Positions 34,651 through 45,199 of a stretch of 64,000 nucleotides of DNA are shown piece by piece. The stretch's first letter is position 1, and each line of letters begins with the position of its first letter. The stretch lies in contig JAGYXB010000437.1 of assembly GCA_022495005.1 (NCBI GenBank), forward strand, positions 558,001 through 622,000, written 5' to 3'. This DNA comes from Rhyacophila brunnea. Taxonomy: Eukaryota; Arthropoda; Insecta; Trichoptera; Rhyacophilidae. The notes beneath the pieces are model-generated. The model worked only from the letters and a program-made list of their open reading frames with translations, made no database searches and was not told where the DNA came from. The position numbers and the translations under genes are program-made.

Positions 34651-35429
34651 TGTGTATTATTTTAATTACTGCGCTATCCGATGTCTTGAATATAAAATAT
34701 ATTCTATTATTTATAAATTAATCAATATTATATAATTTTTCAAAGGTCCGTAGAGTTGCACTTCTCTACTTCATAACTTTGTACTCCGGCTCTAGGATGA
34801 AAATGATGTAATATATTATTTTACAAATATTTTTTTACATAATATAGTATCTATTTATTTATTTATGTATTTACTACTTATGTTAAAATAACCGAATATC
34901 ATTTGATCAAATTTTATGCAAGGTAATCAGACAAAAAGGGGTATCAGTGTAGTAAAAAGTGGAAGTTATAAAGCGCATACTTAACCAATCAAAATATATG
35001 GCATTACAACACTGCACTAATGGCTTGAAATTTTATCTAAAGAATATTTTATTAGCAAGAATCTGAATTGCACTGTCAAAATCAACAAGTAAATTATCTA
35101 TGATCCATTCTTTCAAGTGTGAAATATTACATTATAGCCGTGGTAGACGTTTTGAAATATTTATCTTACTACTTTTGTTATTGGTGCTTACAATAAACCA
35201 ATGTTCTGTGTAGAAACAAATTACATTACTCAGCTTAAGAACCCTTTGTGCGCTGGTGGAGAAGAAAAGCTTTAGTGTGGAAACCATGGCAAAGCAAAAG
35301 GAATGACGGAAGATCACTGACGTGTTGGATATATTCATTGAATGAAGGTCAGTAAGATTAATTGGACTACTTCAAAGGTTTTTTTTTTTTTTATTATTTA
35401 TTTTATCAAATCAGAAAAATATGAAACCT
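34651..35429. other. AT-rich non-coding stretch
   Basis: Nothing recognised. A long T-run lies near 35381-35394. Confidence 0.5.
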
Positions 35430-35466
35430 TAAGCTTTTAAAAACGATGTCTCCGCTGAATCTTATG
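35430..35466 (+). pseudogene. Tiny LINE fragment
   Basis: AAACGATGTCTCCGCTGAAT matches the segment AATCGATGTCTCCGCCGAAT of the LINE relic at 16490 (encoding NRCLRRI). Only about 35 bp are recognisable. Confidence 0.45.
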
Positions 35467-35947
35467 GTGAATTATCCATAAGATATAGATAGGTACGTAT
35501 TGATTAATTACACTACTTGAAATTATTATTCTTTAGTAAATTATATTAAATTGCATTATTCGTATTGTATCCCCAAGTATACAGTCCGTAAAGTCACAGC
35601 ACTGGCCTTCCCTTAAGTACAACCGATGGTTGGATGAAACATCACACGGCAGAGTTATGTCACGCGACACACCTACCAACATCGACTATATTGACCCCCC
35701 TTCGAGGATTAATCCGCAATTGTTTTCTGGTAGTCTTGTAACTGGGAGTTAGCTTAAGTTTTCTGTTTCTTTCACTGATACTATAATTTGATTAGCTGTA
35801 AGGTTTTAACATATGTTCACCTGAATATCATGGCATGTGAGATATTTCCTAGAAAGGTTACACGGACATCAGCCAGCAATGCTTTCAGGTTAAGAGAAAG
35901 TTATTGATGTATCAGAGGTGGTGATGATTACATATTATTATGTGGAC

Positions 35948-36165
35948 TATATGTGGCTCACACAGTCTAGTACATAAGGCGCTGGTCTTTCATCGTGTGG
36001 CTGCGGATTCGTTTCTTAATGCGGTCACAATATATTTATGTGATTTTTTCAAAGGTGGGTCATTGTGATTGTTCTTCTTCTATTACTAACTACATTACTG
36101 TCATCACTTGCCGCTCCACATGGTCCATAGATAAATAATTTGAAAAGGCTTAATGCCTTAATAAA
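35948..36165 (+). mobile_element. tRNA-derived SINE, family 2, copy 2
   Basis: The head CAGTCTAGTACATAAGGCGC is A-box-like, and the B box is decayed (GCGGATTCGTTTCTTAA). Then TCACAATATATTTATGTGAT, TTTTTCAAAGG and TATTACTAACTACATTACTG align with copy 1. The tail ends near TTAATGCCTTAATAAATAAT. Confidence 0.8.
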
Positions 36166-36747
36166 TAATATTATGATACAGTTGATATAAATATTATTGT
36201 CTGAAGTTGTAAGTATCAGTAGTGTTGAAGTTACCCTGTGCGATTCCGTCTGCCGTATTGTAATAACGTCAATAAATTTTTGGTCGCAGAGAATCCGAAA
36301 TCTCGGCTTGTAATTTCCTCGGCCGAGTCAACTCGGCGCTGCCTTCGACGACGCCGGATCGGAAAATTGGAAAAGCGTGGGAAGTGGAAATGTATGGAAA
36401 CGCTTTAACGCTGACCTATATACGTAAGCATCTACTCCACGCGAGTAGGAACGGAAATTATATCAAGAAAAAGTGTTCGGCGCTCTTATACTCGGAATAC
36501 ATATTTATGCGAATGTTTATTTTATTTTTTCGCACACGGCAGGCGTCTTACGAAAAAAACCACTTTAAAGTTGAAGCCCTCTAAATTTAATCAATTACCG
36601 TTTTTATTATTAAATGTATTATCAACCATACCTTGTTTTTTCGAATAAGACGGTTTTGTTATCAAATAGATGACAGGGGCTAACTAAAAAATACGTGTTT
36701 TGAGTTAAATACGGTTTCGGAAATGTCATAAACATAGGTTTACCAAT
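36166..36747. other. Non-coding stretch with a CpG-rich patch
   Basis: At 36240-36560 the DNA is GC-rich and non-repetitive (GGCCGAGTCAACTCGGCGC, which includes the palindrome GCCGAGT-CA-ACTCGGC). A 66-codon frame from 36384 has no recognisable features. It is probably non-coding. Confidence 0.4.
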
Positions 36748-36780
36748 CCGGGACGTATGGTAAGTTACCATACGTCCCGG
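36748..36780. repeat. 33-bp perfect palindrome at an element end
   Basis: CCGGGACGTATGGTAA and TTACCATACGTCCCGG flank a single G and are exact reverse complements. The right half is the terminal sequence of the TCCCGG-rich element that follows. The left half looks like the end of a second, inverted copy, leaving two ends head to head. Confidence 0.92.
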
Positions 36781-37134
36781 TTTGACCAGGATTGTCCCGG
36801 TTTCACACATTGGTCCCGGCGTCTCAGGCGGTTTGGCATTTTGTCCTGGCTGTTGTTCCGCGTATGAATGATTTTCAATAATAAATTGTCATGATTGACC
36901 GTGTAGTAGCGGCTATATATGATGAGATGGCGGGGAAGGGTGCGAAAATAGTTCATTCCAGCGAGAAATACGACTGGTACAATAAATAAATTATAATTTC
37001 TGCTACAACAGATCTTCTGCATTCTTCTTTTGTACATAATCTTAATAATAAAACAATTTTTTGTAGTTAAATTTGTTTCTTTTCCCTATATCCTATTTTT
37101 GTCCCTGTATAGAGTTCCATAATTATGGTAAGCC
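36761..37134. mobile_element. TCCCGG-rich inverted-repeat element, copy 2
   Basis: TTACCATACGTCCCGG at the left end and ATTATGGTAAGCC at the right end match the copy at 22851-23220. Shared internal blocks include GATTGTCCCGGTTT, ACACATTGGTCCCGGCGT, TAAATTTGTTTCTTT and AGAGTTCCATAATT. The middle differs: this copy has a GC-richer block (GATGAGATGGCGGGG) where copy 1 has the foldback arm. Confidence 0.82.
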
Positions 37135-37531
37135 AACATAAATATATTTATTGGTGACACAAGTGTGACAAAGCTCTATCTCGTACATACAGTTATGTAC
37201 CTACTATATTATAGACGTTTGAATATAATTTATTATAATTTATAAATTAAAATATTACGTTATGAACACAAATATAATATGTTACCTGTTATTCATTAAA
37301 TTTGTGCAACACTGACATAATAGCTGTGATAATAAAAAATTAATGTTTTAAGTACCTATTGTATCATAAAAAATACTTGACCATTTTTTTTTATTTTCCG
37401 AGTTTTATTTCACTAAAATATTTATTTGTATTTATCTCAAAGCTAGGTGTTTGTATATATGCCATTATAATACTAAAAAACCACTAAAAATGTAATGTTA
37501 ACCGGATAATGCCGGGATTTTATTGTTGTGT
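37135..37531. other. AT-rich non-coding stretch
   Basis: Nothing recognised. Confidence 0.5.
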
Positions 37532-37539
37532 TCTATATC

Positions 37540-37724
37540 CAGTGACATCCTATGGGAATAGGCAGGTCACCCGTTCTATAGGGGCGACACCTTATTATAT
37601 ATTTTTAAGATTGCCAAAAATGAATAATATAATACGTAAGTAGGTACTGAACGGGGTGAAATAAATGAAAGGGGGTGGCATTCTAATTCTCCTTAAGGGC
37701 GGTACTTTGTCAGGTATGTCACTG
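37540..37724 (-). mobile_element. Short hAT-type MITE, family C, copy 1
   Basis: The ends are CAGTGACATCC and, inverted, CAGTGACATACC. Both inner flanks match the ends of the larger copy at 38075-38581, in opposite orientation (ATGGGAATAGGCAGG against GTGGGGGTAGGCAGA, and GACAAAGTACCGCCC against GACAAAATGCCGCCC). Flanks TCTATATC and GCTATAAA share five of eight positions, a possible decayed 8-bp target duplication. The length is only 185 bp. Confidence 0.75.
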
Positions 37725-38074
37725 GCTATAAAGTAGAAAGTAGTTATAGTTGATTTAATTTCAATTGCATAATACCTACATAATTTTGAGTTTTTAGACG
37801 TAAAGAAAAGTAATTAAAATGTTTGTTAAAGTAGAGAATATTAAAAAAATGTTAAAAATGTGTTATTTATTTTATTTCTTTAATAATGATTAAGGTATGA
37901 TTTAAAAAAAAGTATTCTAAGATTTTATTTGTTATAATTATCAAACAAGACTCATAAATATTTTGACTCAATTTTTTTTTACGGAAAGAAAGACTGCCGT
38001 TTTTGATCCCAAAGCCGTAAATTTATTACCAATGATATTATCATATTCAACTGCATTAATTTACTTAGTAAATT

Positions 38075-38581
38075 CAGTGACGTCCCTAGACAAAATGCCG
38101 CCCCATTTTTTATACAGTATTTTTATCATCCTTTCATGTCTCCGATATTTAAGAAATGTGTTGTATGGATACTTCACCTTTTGTATGGATTTAACTTTCA
38201 AAACTCGCGAGTGACTGGGAAAAATATATGTATACATTTATTAGGTTAGTATGTACCTACCTATAATTAAAATATAATTCCACAATTTGCACGTGTCATT
38301 GCTGGTCATCAATGACGTGACGTCCAAGAACAACGTAAGTAAACTAAACATCGTGAACTCGACAAAAATTACATTGCGGTTAAACCTTTCATGTTAATTA
38401 ATACATTTTGTTTCCAACTAGTGAGCTCAATTTTTTAATGAAAAGATATTTCCGTTATTACTAAGTTTAGGTACCTATGTCTATATACATATTCCTAATG
38501 ATTATCCTCGATTTACTGCCCTTCGAGCAACTGCCGCCCCCAAGCGACGCTCAATCTGCCTACCCCCACGGGACGTCACTG
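38075..38581 (+). mobile_element. hAT-type MITE, family C, copy 2
   Basis: The inverted ends CAGTGACGTCCC are perfect over 12 bp. Flanks AGTAAATT (38067-38074) and AGTAAGTT (38582-38589) match at 7 of 8 positions, the expected hAT target duplication. The 507-bp interior is AT-rich in the centre and CpG-rich near the ends, with no transposase. Confidence 0.87.
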
Positions 38582-38589
38582 AGTAAGTT

Positions 38590-41500
38590 GATCTAATATG
38601 AGTATTCAAATGGATTTTACGCGAGGCGGATTCTTATTAGAATTTGTTTATTTTTTTAATCCACTTCTAACCCAATTCATAAAAAAATACTTAGTTCAGC
38701 ACTGTTTTATACGATTCAGTTGTATGTTCAATGTGGGCTTATTGACAGTCAATTATCTGGTTTTATAATCAAATGTTTTCTTGGATCTACCAAACCATCT
38801 CTGAAGATATTTTTTTAGTTATATAGTAAAATACTCACCTATATAAATATATATCAACATACTTACTAATTAATAATATCTCCATAAACTTAACTTATAT
38901 TATATTGTAGATGTTTTATAAACGTTCACATTATTTTTATTACATACGAAGTAGGTAGCTATAACAAAAAGATATAAGTAACATTTTGGCAATACTGAGT
39001 TAATTACGGACTTAGATTGTTTGATAAATATCGTCTATCATCAGCGTCTCAAAAGTAAAATAGAAAGAGTCAATCAATGACGAAATTACAACTATATTTT
39101 GGTAAGGTAGTTGGTGAAAATATATAACTAAATCATTAAAAAATATATTTCAAAACGCTCTCGTCTAAAGTTATAAAAAGTCACTTACGGCCCTCTTTTA
39201 AACCCTCTTGGCTTTTGTCAATAAACTGAATTATGTAAGTATAAATTAATTATTTTATCTATATAATTAATACAATTTATTAATATTTAGTGTTGTATAT
39301 TATATATGCTATGAATTTGTATTTTTTTTAAATAACTTTTTTATGTGTGTATTTAAACCAGCGACACTAATACTGTAGGTACATATATTTACTTAAAAAT
39401 ATTGGTTAGTATTAAAAATTAAAAATTATTAAATTATAAAAATTGTGTTGATTTCGAATGGATAAATAAATAGTAATATGTTATACAATATAAAAACATA
39501 GATTATTTGATTTCAAATATAATGGAAATTACGCAATAAATAAAAGTTTTGTTAATTAAAAAATCCCTTTATATTTTTAAATATTCACTACAAAGTTCAC
39601 GCGATAGTACGCGAGAAAATAATATTTGTTTTGCGGCGGCAAATTGTTACTGAATATATTTTTCATGAATTAAAAAATGTTCATTATTGATACTTACGCG
39701 TGTCTCGTGCACAGGTGACGGGATAAACTTTACTATTTCAGAGGATTTCTAAAGAAAAGGGCACAGAAAAACCACCAGATAAACTAGGAACGGTAACACA
39801 ATCCACAGCGCACGCCGGATAGACTGACTATTGATTTTCCAGGGCGCGACATCCTGATTTATCGCAACGTGATAACAGCGCCGTAAATTTCACGCGTGGT
39901 GAAAATTCAAACTAATGTCGGTAAAGAAGGAAATTTATACGCTTGTAAGCGAAGCCAGAGATGGCGGTAAACTTTTAGTGAGTAATTGAAATAAAATAAC
40001 GTGTCCCTAGGGATTTTAGTTATTCAGTGAAGTAATAAAGTTTCCTGCCGAGTCCACACCGACGTGATACAATATTATGATAATATTATAAACTGCGATA
40101 TATATTATTTATTATGAACTATTACTAGTTTATATTTAAAATGAAGTCTTGGCATTTCTGTAGTTATTATAATTATTATATGATCAATTTTATATTAATT
40201 ATGCAACGTTACCTATCACAATCAATTTCCCAGGATTTTTAGGACCATTTTTGAATAATGCATTTTTGACTCTTTTAACTTTACAGCAGCGAGTACCTAC
40301 CCAATGCGGGCTATTTTTATCAGTAGCAAACAGTTGTTTTTTCCTATATTCTCTATACATCTCAGGGACGCGACAAGCGGGGGTGTTGGGGTACGCTAGG
40401 TGACATGATTTAGTAGGCGGCAAAATAAACAGAAATTATATTTAATAATATCCAATATTTCTTATTAAAATATAATATATTCAATTACGTACATAAAATA
40501 AATCTATTATTGAATATACTAAGCTCCTACCAGTTTGCGTACTACTGAAAGGTGACAATTTTTATGAAATGGAAGTAAATCGTAGAATTAACGCAAAATA
40601 TATATAAACATAATATTTGCACATAATAATGATCCTATTTATTAGTTCAAGATTTTCGATCTATGACTAATAACACGCATCAAAAAATGTATATAAATAT
40701 AGGTAAATACTGAAAAGTATTCTCTCGAAGTCTCAGTGAAGATCGTGCTTTGAAAATAGCATAAAATCTCCATTTTGACGTACGCTGAGCATGTGGGCCG
40801 GTAGAATTGAATTCATTTTCAGTGAATTCTGTTTTATATGAAAAGTTATTTCGGAAGAAATCCGTAATCCAATCCACCATTATTGGTTGCTAAGGGGGTG
40901 GTCCTAGCAACTACATTATTAATATATACATGCGTTACTATGGAAATCAAAATGACATTTTAGTATTCTATATTTGTTTGTTTTTTGCAAAATTGCAAAA
41001 ATAATATTTGTTGACAATTGCCTTATTTGTCCTAAATTATTAATACATAGAATTGTCAAGTTTATATGATTCAACGGAAAATCTAAAAACGTGGTAAGTA
41101 TATAAAAAGTTTTTTTTATCTTGTAATTATTATTATGTCCTATTATGAAAAAAATGCTATTCATTATGTTTGTATCCAAGTACCTATGATGCATTGTATT
41201 TTTAAATATATTAGCAAGTGCCGCTCTTTGAACGTGTATTTTTATTAAATACTGGGCCCCTCGTAGATTCCGACCCCTGGCATTATGGGCTCTTGATGGA
41301 AGTTATTTGACCATCGATGTATGATAAAATTTTGCCTACAAAGTGGCCGAAATTATAATAAACGACAATCATTAAAAGTTATTCAGACTTGTTTATGGTA
41401 ATCATCTTCTCTTGAGACTAGTTCGATAAAATGATCAACAAAACGAAATTATGCTCTGCAAAAAGCCACATAATAATCTGAAGGAAAATGCAAAATAGTT

Positions 41501-42500
41501 TCTTCAAAGCCATTATGTCTTCAAGCCTTGAGCCCATCAATTTTAATACTCCTACATACAAATTGCATGTGCAATGCTGAACTATAAAATACGCAAAGTC
41601 TTGTTGTCTCTTTCCAGCAGATACTTCTCTGCATTGAAGAAAGAGAAAGTGATATCAAGATACGTCAATTTATTTTTGTATAATAAGGTATGAAATCGAA
41701 GGTAATATCGCTATTTAACTCTTGCGTATGCAACATAATGGTACATTGAGAAGTGTCGTCTCTTTCCGATAAAAAGAGGTGGTGGGGATGATAACTTCAG
41801 TGAAATCGAAAGTTGTTACCTGCGTATGTTAAAAGAAAGACAGGGCTTGAAATGGAGAATAATAACATTAAAGATTTTGTATGCAATGGGAAAAAAGACT
41901 AAAAATGTATTAAGTATAATAAAATTACGTGCATTCAACATAATATAAAATAAGTTTTATAATTCTAATGATCAAATAATTAGTAAGAGGAACCACTAAA
42001 ATAATAGATGTTCACAGAAACTAAATATTGTTGATTTATTTTTTGTTGAAAAAAAAAATCGTTTTAATTGTAGGTAATTCAACAAGCTGCTTTTGACGGT
42101 GGATTATTAACTATTTACATAAACCCTAAACCATTGAGTTCATGATCTGGATCAAACACATATATTGTTATAAACAGAAAAAAATTGAGCCTTCAAATAA
42201 GGCTTTATTCAAAGGACCGCCTTCATATTATACACCAACTACATTAAAATGGGTATCGAAAGAAAAAAGAGTTTACAGAAATAGTGTTTTACTTCATGGC
42301 ATCATAGACAGAGCTGTATACTTTATATTGATAATTCATTGGGGACGCGTACAAAATACTCACTAAAATTGACTAATTTCAAACTATACGTATTATAAAA
42401 TATAAAAAAGAATCAAAATAAACTGCAATCATGAATGTGAATAATTGTTGCTCAAAATTGGTTGGACTAACAAAGACACTACATATTGACTATGTAGACG
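38590..42500. other. Non-coding stretch with a CpG-richer patch
   Basis: At about 39600-40060 the sequence is GC-richer and non-repetitive (ACAGCGCACGCCGGATAG, CAACGTGATAACAGCGCC). Around 40340-40420 a GGGGGTG-rich block is reminiscent of family C ends but not convincing. No gene found. Confidence 0.45.
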
Positions 42501-42504
42501 TCTT

Positions 42505-42700
42505 CAAATCTCAATACTAATGTTGAAACCAGGAAGCACAGAAATGTTGGGAAGTAAGTTACCTTATGGGTGTGGTAGTGGCAAGTTTTATATTCCGAGT
42601 ATGGCAAAATGTAGGATAAACTTAGACATGTGTTAAAGAATATGTTGTTTTTAATAGTTACATTTGCATCATAATATACATTAATGTTTATCACGTAAAC
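42505..42700 (+). repeat. Unnamed interspersed repeat R, copy 1
   Basis: The block AGGATAAACTTAGACATGTG, then AAGAATATGTT, aligns with TAAACTTACACACGTGTCAAG of the copy at 47540. The minus-strand translations of both give related strings (SLSYILPY and SLARILPYLE). This is the most diverged of the three copies. Confidence 0.5.
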
Positions 42701-42759
42701 GAAATGCGCATTCGACATTGGTAATGTAGGGTTGGATACCCTACCAAACAACTCCTAAT

Positions 42760-43420
42760 CCCCGTAAGTAATAATATTTTAAGACATTCGGTGCCAATTG
42801 TGTTTAATGAAATATATGACTTGGGTAATAAGCCGAGCCCGGCTTCAAAATGTTGATTCATGGCAACTGACTATTATATATTTTCTGTCTTATTAATTTG
42901 TTCTGAGGTCAAGACCTTGACAGAATAGATCAAAGCTCTCTTACGACAATCTTTAAAAACCACTCTTATTACTGTGCACTATTATACCTATACCACAATG
43001 ATATGATGTATTTGTGCAATGAACTTCGGATGGTTCGGATGTATAAGTGTTAGTACAATAGTATGATATAATAATGTACCTACCTATACAAATGAACGAC
43101 ATTTTGTAAATTGATCTAATTTTTCATTAACCACTTTTATCTGTATTAATTTTATCGATGTATGATTGTCTGTTTACGATCTCGATCACACTCAGTGTGT
43201 ATAGATGGTTGGTTGTCCATTAGACAATTTTATTTTTCAATGTGTCTATTTAATACGTCAACGGATCCATTTGAAGAACTGACAAAAGGAGTCACTGACG
43301 CGGTTGTTCCTCACGATGGCCGCTTGGTTCAGTGTTGCGTGCACTGCCTTCAGAAGCACTCGTTTAGAAACAGCCGTTAAAAACGCCGCCACTGCCGACT
43401 GAGCTGCCATCTGTATTTTT
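42760..43420. other. Region upstream of the secreted-protein gene
   Basis: AT-rich up to about 43270, then increasingly GC- and CpG-rich towards the promoter (GTCACTGACGCGGTTGTTCC, AACGCCGCCACTGCCGAC). A 72-codon frame at 43162-43380 is not protein-like. Confidence 0.4.
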
Positions 43421-43537
43421 CGCCGATAAGATTACCCAATGGCCGGCTAAAAAACGACCATCCCGCCTTTTTCGATTATGACATAAACATATTTATTCAT
43501 TATCTGTTGTGAAAGAAAGTGACATCAGTGTGTGAAA
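43421..43537 (+). promoter_or_regulatory. Candidate core promoter of the secreted-protein gene
   Basis: In order: GATAAG (43425-43430, a GATA-factor site), CCAAT (43436-43440), a TATA-like stretch CATATTTATT (43488-43497), and TCAGT (43525-43529), the arthropod initiator consensus. Taking the A of TCAGT (43527) as +1 puts the TATA-like T at about -37, slightly far but acceptable. The 5' UTR would be only 11 nt. The order and spacing are seen. Their function is inference. Confidence 0.55.
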
Positions 43538-43597
43538 ATGGTGTGGTTTAAAATATTTGTGTGCCTGGCGACACTGGCGGCCCTAGCGAATTCTCAG
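43538..43597 (+). CDS. First coding exon of a secreted protein (signal peptide)
   Basis: The ATG has a strong insect context (GAAAATGG). The 20 codons encode MVWFKIFVCLATLAALANSQ: a short N-terminal part with a lysine, a hydrophobic core (about residues 6-17) and small residues (A, N, S) before a likely signal peptidase cut near A17-N18 or S19-Q20. The exon ends exactly after a codon, at CAG|GTGAGA, a near-consensus 5' splice site, so the intron is phase 0. GC-rich codons such as GCG, CTG and GCC contrast with the flanks. Many insect cuticle, immune and peptide-precursor genes carry the signal peptide on a small first exon. The product should enter the secretory pathway. The mature part must come from downstream exons. 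The nearest candidate is 44905-45069, 1.3 kb away, but exons beyond the window are equally possible. I do not recognise the family. Confidence 0.75.
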
Positions 43598-44904
43598 GTG
43601 AGATAACACAACTAAAATAAGAAAAAAAAAACACCTTACACCCTCTGTCAAACTAATGTAAACTTTGAAAAAATGATTAGAATACTATTTAAATTTCATT
43701 GTTTCAACAGTGAAGTAGGAGTTATTTTTCATTGTAGGATGTTTGTGGGTTATTTAGCAATGTATATTATGATAAATTAAACATATATTTTCCAAGGCCA
43801 TTGCCCCCACATTCTTTTGATTTCGTTAACTTTCGGTGTGTCTGTTAATATACAGATGTGATAATTCTCTTGACCAATAATAATACAACGTCTGACATGC
43901 GTTCATAATACGATTTACTATTTTGTAACAGTCCAAAGTAAATGAAAAGTGTTTTGATTACAGAAATGGAAAGCGAGTCTAGTACACTTTCATTTAATTG
44001 GCAGAATACAACTAGTCACTAAGTATGAATAATTTGTTGTGACATTGGTACTAAGTATGATCGATAAATAATTGATTGACTCGGAATGAATGACTGTTGT
44101 TAGAAACACATGAAAATTGACTGATCACGGTTGCGAATGATTATTACAGCTGATTAAATAAAAAAAGTGCCAAAGCATTTTTTTTTGTAATAAGATGAAT
44201 ATAAAATAAATATGCATGAATTGAATTATAATAGTTTTCCATAACGATATCTTATTGGATTCTGGTTGACATAGTAGGTATACTTATTATAAAAAAAACG
44301 AAGTATCACCATTGGCACTACAATCCAATGTAGATCTTTGTCGCCATCAGGAACGTCTCAAATCCATTCTGTCTGCCACAAACTCCTACGCTGTCTTAGT
44401 TTCAAGGATGTTTTGTAAATTTTTACTCCATTAATAAATAATGTTCCAATATATAACACTTAGTACATAAACAAATAAATAATAAAATAATTTTGATATT
44501 TTTCTTCGACTACAAAAACGTATTTTTTTTTAAATAACCCAGATTATTTCTTTGGATTCAGATGTTTTTGTAACACAGTGTAAGATGATATTATTTTTTT
44601 GTTGTTGAGGTAAGTAGTTATTTAAGTTTATTAAATTACTAACACAATTTTCATTACTTTATCTTATATCTGCTAGCGTATTGCATGTTCGTTATTATTA
44701 CATGCATGAATATTAGGATTGATTGAGTAACGATATAACAATCATTATAAAAATAATGTTATAAGTAAGTACATATTATATTCACATTGTACCATAATAA
44801 AATACTCCCAACTGAAAATATATTTAGTAAACAATGTAATAGTCGTTAAGAATGAGAAAAAAATCGAATTCATTCTACAATAGATTAATATGTAATTAAT
44901 CAAG
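43598..44904 (+). other. Candidate intron 1 of the secreted-protein gene
   Basis: AT-rich, starting GTGAGA after exon 1. If 44905 is the next exon, it ends TTAATCAAG with a weak pyrimidine tract, which is the main doubt. A branch-like TTAAT lies about 20 nt upstream. No repeats were recognised inside. Confidence 0.35.
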
Positions 44905-45069
44905 CCAGTCACGGCTCGGCGGAAGACTATTTTTGACCCTGCAAACATTCATGATGGCATACGCCCAGCCAGATGTTGCAATGGTATTCAAACAATCATC
45001 AGCAATGCTCCCAGAGGCGTAGGCGGCCGCAGCTCCCTAAAAGGCGGCTCCACCACTCCCGCCTTCTGA
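44905..45069 (+). CDS. Candidate second and last exon of the secreted-protein gene
   Basis: This is a GC-rich stretch in otherwise AT-rich DNA. Spliced after the AG at 44903-44904 in phase 0, it encodes 54 residues and a TGA. It starts PVTARRKTIFDPANIHDGI, then RPARCCNGIQTIISNAP, and ends RGVGGRSSLKGGSTTPAF. Two adjacent cysteines, a basic N-terminal cluster (ARRK, a possible processing site) and a Gly/Ser-rich end can be seen. GC at third positions rises in the second half, which supports coding. With exon 1 the precursor would be 74 residues. An alternative acceptor at 44908 (CCAG) opens another frame of 37 codons (ending MLPEA) that would also follow in phase 0, so the frame is not settled. 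I recognise no known family. A retroelement fragment is the main alternative. Confidence 0.35.
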   Translation, partial: PVTARRKTIFDPANIHDGIRPARCCNGIQTIISNAPRGVGGRSSLKGGSTTPAF

Positions 45070-45178
45070 AAGCACCTACAGGTTTACTTATTTATTTATA
45101 TCCACGTTATTTAATGTTGCATCGATATATCTTGCCCCCGCCCACGCTCTGCCACTGCTCGATCATGTCAATGTGTGT

Positions 45179-45184
45179 AATAAA
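45179..45184 (+). terminator. Polyadenylation signal AATAAA
   Basis: AATAAA lies 110 bp after the TGA of the candidate second exon, inside TGTGTAATAAAACC. In AT-rich DNA this hexamer is frequent by chance, but its position suits the end of this short gene. Confidence 0.35.
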
Positions 45185-45199
45185 ACCTGAATATAATTA

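Noticed and set aside
35560..35720. Possible LINE fragment containing RWLDETSHGRVMS
   Set aside because: Only a loose resemblance. I could not place it on any LINE domain order.
40330..40430. Possible third family C hAT MITE end (GGGGGTG and GGCGGCAAAAT words)
   Set aside because: No CAGTGACGTCC end and no flanking duplication could be found.
41595..41660. Purine/pyrimidine-symmetric stretch (CTCTTTCC...GAAAGAGAAAG) suggesting a splice or hairpin site
   Set aside because: Weak pairing and no adjacent coding sequence.
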